Below, piece by piece: positions 6,869-11,466 of a stretch of DNA of 11,466 nucleotides. Both the position numbers and the translations under genes were made by a program. Positions within the stretch are counted from its first letter, which is position 1. Every line of letters begins with the position of its first letter. Source of the DNA: Entamoeba invadens IP1 (lineage: Eukaryota; Evosea; Mastigamoebida; Endamoebidae); NCBI RefSeq assembly GCF_000330505.1, contig NW_004191717.1:60923-72388 (forward strand), written 5' to 3'. The notes beneath the pieces were generated by a model that saw nothing but the letters and a program-made list of their open reading frames with translations, had not been told where the DNA came from and made no database searches.

Positions 6869-8233
6869 TTATTTAAAGTAATTGGGTAAGTACTTTTCAA
6901 AACGCTTATAGTAAAACATGAACTCTTTTTTCATCTCTTCTTCGTCAAATGTGAAGTATTTCTTATCCTTTTCTTTCTCTTCTTCGTGCTTTTTCTCTTT
7001 TGGTTTGATGAGCTTTTTGATGTTTTCTTCAAACTCCTCTGAGTATTCCATTCCAAAGTATTTATAGATCTTTTTCGTTTCTCCAATTGGGTCTTTAGTC
7101 AATGCCGTAAATGAAACGTCATAAATCTGTTTATCTCGTCTTGGATCCTCACTGACCCATTTATCTCTCGCTGCAATTCCATTCTTCAAACACAGCCAAA
7201 TGATTTTGATGGTATTATCATTGGTCCATTTAATATCATCAAGTCCAACATCACCCACAAAATTGCCACGAACTGCCAGGCACCCAGGAATCAGACTTTT
7301 GAGCTCCGGAATGATTTCTCTGTGTATCCACAGTATTCTTCCTTCTGTTGTATTTACAAAATTGAAGAAGTGCACCGGCTCCACAAAGTGCGAAACTGCC
7401 TTCAAACACAAGTGGAAGTTTTTCATTTTTTCGTCTATTTTTGACTTGTCAGTGTCGTACCAAGGACACTCCTTTTTGTCTAACAAATGCATTTTAAACT
7501 CGTCCATTAACCCGTCATACACAAATTTGAAATTTCCGTTCCAGAGGTGTTCTCTATATTGTTCGAGTCTGGGAAGACTGAGCGAGTACGTCCACGAAAA
7601 TCCAATCATTTCTTGGAAGAACAGTTCTTCTTCATAATGTTCCACGTCTAGTTTATGTCGTTTGTTGAGGTTTTCATTTAGCATCGGCTCGATCACTCTT
7701 TTTCCATAGTTGAGACGACTTTCAGAGGACATTGTCTTGCTCCCTGGACACAAGTGTTCGTACATTCTAATAGAAGTCGCGTATGGATCCGATGACATCA
7801 CAGAATGTGCAAAAGTAGAGCCACTGCGTGGCATAGACACTATAAATAATGGATTTTTGATCTCTACTTTTTCAAGGTTTTCTTTGTCTATTTCTTGCTC
7901 ATATAAAAAGCGCAAATAGACACTGACCTGGCCTACACAGTATTTAAAAACATTTTTAAACATCCGAGAGTTCGGATCAAAACAGCCAGCAAAGAATTCT
8001 CGTGCAGCTTGTTTAAATAGGTTGGTTTCTAATTGTGTGTGATACCTCTGTGGTAAAGTCTTGTACTCTTCAGTGTGTGTTGGGTCAAGTTGACACATCA
8101 ACTGAACGGCATATCCCTGTACCTTTGCATATATTGGATTAAAAGCAGACTCGGGTAATTCGGGGAGGAAATATTTGTTTGAAGAATCCAATTTGTATTG
8201 TTCAACATTGGTGAAAACAAATGTTTTGCTCAT
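6869..8233 (-). CDS. Sulfotransferase family protein (PAPS-dependent, predicted)
   Basis: The protein is 454 residues from the ATG at 8231-8233 to TAA. A longer frame to 8284 opens only with TTG, so the internal ATG (MSKTFVFTN) is taken as the start. Residues 129-148 contain PLFIVSMPRSGSTFAHSVMS, the P-loop-like site for the 5'-phosphosulfate end of PAPS. LKAVSHFVEPV (277-287) matches the family's Lys-x-x-x-His region. ILWIHREIIPELKSL (300-314) carries the Arg and Ser expected for 3'-phosphate binding, with HRE replacing the usual HRD. YDVSFTALTKDPIG (371-384) and the C-terminal YFTFDEEE region also fit the Sulfotransfer_3 type of family. A Lys/Glu-rich insert (about 408-425) precedes the last helix. 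No signal peptide or membrane segment is seen, so it is probably cytosolic. Known Entamoeba sulfotransferases make sulfolipids, including cholesteryl sulfate linked to encystation, but the substrate of this one cannot be read from sequence. The gene is clearly richer in GC than its flanks. Confidence 0.88.
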   Translation of the reverse strand: MSKTFVFTNVEQYKLDSSNKYFLPELPESAFNPIYAKVQGYAVQLMCQLDPTHTEEYKTLPQRYHTQLETNLFKQAAREFFAGCFDPNSRMFKNVFKYCVGQVSVYLRFLYEQEIDKENLEKVEIKNPLFIVSMPRSGSTFAHSVMSSDPYATSIRMYEHLCPGSKTMSSESRLNYGKRVIEPMLNENLNKRHKLDVEHYEEELFFQEMIGFSWTYSLSLPRLEQYREHLWNGNFKFVYDGLMDEFKMHLLDKKECPWYDTDKSKIDEKMKNFHLCLKAVSHFVEPVHFFNFVNTTEGRILWIHREIIPELKSLIPGCLAVRGNFVGDVGLDDIKWTNDNTIKIIWLCLKNGIAARDKWVSEDPRRDKQIYDVSFTALTKDPIGETKKIYKYFGMEYSEEFEENIKKLIKPKEKKHEEEKEKDKKYFTFDEEEMKKEFMFYYKRFEKYLPNYFK

Positions 8234-8266
8234 TTTGAATATGAAAAGATCTAAAGACAATTTAAC
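8234..8266 (-). promoter_or_regulatory. Possible core promoter of sulfotransferase gene
   Basis: On the minus strand GTTAAATTG (8258-8266) lies about 25-33 bases before the ATG. ATTCAAA abuts the ATG and resembles the Entamoeba initiator (AAAAATTCA). Entamoeba mRNAs have very short 5' leaders, so this layout is plausible. It also favours the ATG at 8233 over the TTG at 8284, which would place these elements inside the gene. Confidence 0.35.
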
Positions 8267-9522
8267 GTTGTCGATAATATTCAATCGAGTTGGAAATTAA
8301 TGCTTTAAAAACAATTAATGTTATGTTTTAATGTAATTTCAATTTTTTGAATTAAAATTCAAGTTTATATTTTTGTCATTTGTTACGATATAAAATGATA
8401 CCATAATTTTTTAAGTTGGTGAAAGTTTTACAACAGCAAGGAAAAATTGAGTAAAACTTTCATGTGTTCATGATATACCAATAAAAACAAATAATTCATA
8501 AAGATGGCAAAATAGAAAAGTCTAATTTGTTTGCAGTTTAATTATTTTCTGATGTAATTTTCTTGGTATGAAGAAAATACAAGGAAATATAATATTAATA
8601 AGTTAATATTAACAATAAAAAAACATATTATTGATAAAAACTGGTTTGTCAATATTTTTTTATATATTTTTTGGTCATAAATAACACAATTATTATTCAA
8701 AAAGTGTACATTGTTTATGGACTGATTAAATAAGATCAATCCTAGTACTTTATTTATTCATTTATTTTAATTAATTTATATAAAAATACATTTTTATATT
8801 AATAAAAATAATAGTCAGCGAAACAAACCACTTGTATTTCTTTAGTGTTATCGAAGGTAAAATGTTATTCTTTTACATTTTTTTGTTTTTAGGAAAAAAA
8901 ATAAAAAAGAAGAAAGCACACAAAAATTCAGAGTTGCCATTCGTATTTTAAACTGAAACAACCAATAAAACGAAAATTATTTTCTAAATAAAGAACAATA
9001 AAAAATAATTAAAGTGTTTTAATAGTTTAATTATAAAACAATGATAAAAAAATATAAACAATTATAATAATTACCACGGTTTACACAAAAGTGTTGTAGA
9101 TTGTAATAAAAATATATACTGACGGCTGAGGAGACACCTCACAAATACTTGATAGATATAAACAGAATTATAATTGTTAATACAATTTTATTGTTGCCAA
9201 ACTTGTTGTTTTGTTGGTTATTTAAAACTATATTATATAGAAATGAAACCAAGCTTGCATGTAAAAACAAATTATGATACTAACATCGATCAATCGAAAA
9301 ACACTTAAAAAAACACCAATTGTCACACAATATATTAAAAATAAATAGTTTTCTAAATAATATTTCACTATATATATGAGTAAATTTTTATGAAAAATTA
9401 ATAAAAATTAAATAATTATTATGTTTGTTTGTTTAATAAACCTAACTATCTTCTAATAAATAAATGTTATAATTATAATATTAAATAATAAAAAATAATA
9501 AAATATAATTATAAATAATGAG
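8267..9522. other. AT-rich intergenic DNA up to the tRNA array
   Basis: About 1.25 kb with no supported gene. A minus-strand frame at 8542-8739 encodes an Ile/Asn/Phe-rich low-complexity string typical of chance frames in such DNA. A small less AT-rich patch near 9121-9141 can form a 5-bp hairpin (TGAGG / CCTCA). The last 100 bp become nearly pure A/T before the first array unit. Confidence 0.5.
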
Positions 9523-10106
9523 TAATTAGTAGAACTAAAATACAAATGATTAATAGATATATTAAATAAAAGTGTTGATATATAGTACAAATTTTAGTGT
9601 TTTTCAAAAATTATGTATAAACTAAAAATAATATTAATAAATTGTTGATTAAAACAAATAAATGATATATAAGATATATAAGTGTTTTAAACCCTAAAAT
9701 AAGACCAAACAAAATGTTAATAAAATAGTATATAAAAAATAATATGTTTATATTTAAGCTAGTGAAATAAATAAAGTGTTATGCAAATATATATGAGGAT
9801 TGAGTGGTACATGAAATTAACAAATAACATCCATAATAACACTTTATAGAAAAAAGATGGTATATATATGATAAATGAGAATTAATGACGACAAAATAGT
9901 TTGTAGTGTTTGATAATTGAAGCTTTTGAAACCTATGATTTTTCAGTTCCATATTTAATTGAAGATGATTTTATGAGCATATGAATAAATAGAGTAGTTT
10001 GATAAAAAATGTTGAAATTTATATGAATATATACATTAGATAATTTCTATAAGGCAATTTTTACACTATTGGTATGATTCAAAAACCGAAGAGGACAATT
10101 CAGGTG

Positions 10107-10177
10107 GCTCTTGTGGTCCAGTGGTAAGACGTATCCCTGCCACGGATGAGACCCGGGTTCGATTCCCGGCAAGTGCA
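10107..10177 (+). tRNA. tRNA-Gly (GCC), copy 1
   Basis: The 71-nt sequence folds as a cloverleaf. Acceptor GCTCTTG pairs with CAAGTGC except for a U-U at the third pair, and the discriminator base is A. The D arm is GTCC/AGAC with three good pairs. The anticodon stem is TATCC/GGATG around loop CTGCCAC, giving anticodon GCC. The variable region is AGAC, and the T arm is CCGGG/CCCGG with loop TTCGATT. Internal Pol III promoter boxes are present: A box TGGTCCAGTGG (10114-10124) and B box GGTTCGATTCC (10156-10166). There is no intron and the CCA end is not encoded, as usual in eukaryotes. Anticodon GCC decodes GGC and GGU. Confidence 0.95.
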
Positions 10178-10179
10178 CG

Positions 10180-10183
10180 TTTT
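10180..10183 (+). terminator. Pol III terminator after tRNA-Gly copy 1
   Basis: Four T residues start three bases after the last tRNA base, the normal RNA polymerase III stop signal. A second TTTT follows at 10188-10191 as a possible backup. Confidence 0.8.
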
Positions 10184-10912
10184 ATACTTTTATATTAACG
10201 TATAGCCGATGAAATATTTTCTATGTTATTTCCATATAATAATATTTATACAATAAGACCTTACAAAGACGATTAAATTAATTAAGATATTTTTAAAAGA
10301 AAAAACAAAAGATGAAAAACAATACAGATAATTAGTAGAACTAAAATACAAATGATTAATAGATATATTAAATAAAAGTGTTGATATATAGTACAAATTT
10401 TAGTGTTTTTCAAAAATTATGTATAAACTAAAAATAATATTAATAAATTGTTGATTAAAACAAATAAATGATATATAAGATATATAAGTGTTTTAAACCC
10501 TAAAATAAGACCAAACAAAATGTTAATAAAATAGTATATAAAAAATAATATGTTTATATTTAAGCTAGTGAAATAAATAAAGTGTTATGCAAATATATAT
10601 GAGGATTGAGTGGTACATGAAATTAACAAATAACATCCATAATAACACTTTATAGAAAAAAGATGGTATATATATGATAAATGAGAATTAATGACGACAA
10701 AATAGTTTGTAGTGTTTGATAATTGAAGCTTTTGAAACCTATGATTTTTCAGTTCCATATTTAATTGAAGATGATTTTATGAGCATATGAATAAATAGAG
10801 TAGTTTGATAAAAAATGTTGAAATTTATATGAATATATACATTAGATAATTTCTATAAGGCAATTTTTACACTATTGGTATGATTCAAAAACCGAAGAGG
10901 ACAATTCAGGTG

Positions 10913-10983
10913 GCTCTTGTGGTCCAGTGGTAAGACGTATCCCTGCCACGGATGAGACCCGGGTTCGATTCCCGGCAAGTGCA
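10913..10983 (+). tRNA. tRNA-Gly (GCC), copy 2
   Basis: This copy is identical in all 71 bases to copy 1 and lies exactly 806 bp downstream, including the U-U mismatch at the third acceptor pair. Its A box is at 10920-10930 and its B box at 10962-10972. A third copy would be expected at about 11719, beyond the window. Confidence 0.95.
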
Positions 10984-10985
10984 CG

Positions 10986-10989
10986 TTTT
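10986..10989 (+). terminator. Pol III terminator after tRNA-Gly copy 2
   Basis: The same TTTT as after copy 1, three bases beyond the tRNA end, with a second T run shortly after. Confidence 0.8.
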
Positions 10990-11466
10990 ATACTTTTATA
11001 TTAACGTATAGCCGATGAAATATTTTCTATGTTATTTCCATATAATAATATTTATACAATAAGACCTTACAAAGACGATTAAATTAATTAAGATATTTTT
11101 AAAAGAAAAAACAAAAGATGAAAAACAATACAGATAATTAGTAGAACTAAAATACAAATGATTAATAGATATATTAAATAAAAGTGTTGATATATAGTAC
11201 AAATTTTAGTGTTTTTCAAAAATTATGTATAAACTAAAAATAATATTAATAAATTGTTGATTAAAACAAATAAATGATATATAAGATATATAAGTGTTTT
11301 AAACCCTAAAATAAGACCAAACAAAATGTTAATAAAATAGTATATAAAAAATAATATGTTTATATTTAAGCTAGTGAAATAAATAAAGTGTTATGCAAAT
11401 ATATATGAGGATTGAGTGGTACATGAAATTAACAAATAACATCCATAATAACACTTTATAGAAAAA

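Larger units (their letters stand above)
9523..11466. repeat. Tandem array of 806-bp units carrying tRNA-Gly
   Basis: Landmarks recur at exactly 806 bp: TAATTAGTAGAAC begins at 9523, 10329 and 11135, and the tRNA begins at 10107 and 10913. Units are 9523-10328, 10329-11134 and a partial 11135-11466 cut by the window edge. I found no base difference between units when reading them side by side. Left of 9523 the sequence no longer matches, so this is the array's junction with single-copy DNA; the choice of unit boundary follows from it. Entamoeba species are known to keep nearly all tRNA genes in such arrays, and array identity implies recent homogenisation. The 735-bp spacer is AT-rich. I see no second tRNA, 5S RNA or coding frame in it. 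Confidence 0.95.

Noticed and set aside
7200..7919. Plus-strand frames at 7200-7637 and 7710-7919
   Set aside because: They are antisense to the sulfotransferase coding sequence; their openness reflects its codon composition.
8542..8739. Minus-strand 65-codon hydrophobic frame
   Set aside because: Ile/Asn/Phe-rich low-complexity string, expected by chance in AT-rich DNA; no family resemblance.
9127..9141. Small hairpin TGAGG/CCTCA in a less AT-rich patch
   Set aside because: Only five pairs, no Pol III boxes and no terminator context; too weak to call an RNA.
9523..11466. CRISPR array or satellite without genes
   Set aside because: The 806-bp period and the embedded cloverleaf with A and B boxes identify a eukaryotic tRNA array.

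Overview
The window looks like nuclear DNA of an Entamoeba, possibly E. invadens; the species cannot be fixed from sequence alone. Four things point there: strong AT-richness with gene islands that are visibly richer in GC; intronless genes; a protein opening with the 'LEPVYLMNVMLY' type of N-terminus that I recognise from large Entamoeba families; and a perfect tandem array of units each carrying one tRNA gene, the unusual way Entamoeba organises its tRNA genes. No bacterial-type signals are present.

Layout from left to right. Positions 1-530 are AT-rich intergenic DNA. Positions 531-1643 (+) hold a decayed, divergent actin. It can be followed from the first nucleotide-binding loop to the C-terminus, but it is broken by two in-frame stops and two frame changes. 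Positions 1906-3549 (-) encode a 547-residue protein with an Entamoeba-type leucine-rich/F-box-like N-terminal part and about six membrane segments at the C-terminus. Function is unknown. Positions 3550-4303 are intergenic, with one short open stretch that faintly resembles a GTPase P-loop.

Positions 4304-6669 are a small transposon cluster. The first element (4304-4911) is a foldback or MITE-like element whose two arms make up nearly all of its 608 bp. The arms carry a motif repeated every 20 bp and differ by one copy of it. The second element (4966-6669) has 61-bp terminal inverted repeats with one mismatch and is flanked by TA, as in the Tc1/mariner group. It has no recognisable transposase.

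Positions 6869-8233 (-) encode a sulfotransferase-family protein that probably uses PAPS, with both cofactor-binding signatures visible. Positions 8234-9522 are AT-rich DNA with no gene I can support. From 9523 to the right end runs a tandem array with an exact 806-bp period: two full units and the first 332 bp of a third. Each full unit holds one tRNA-Gly(GCC) gene. The array's left junction with single-copy DNA is visible. The tRNA has a U-U mismatch at acceptor position 3:70 in both copies.

The genes do not form an operon or an obvious pathway. The most informative items are the tRNA array and its edge, the odd tRNA acceptor stem, the two non-autonomous transposons and the broken actin.
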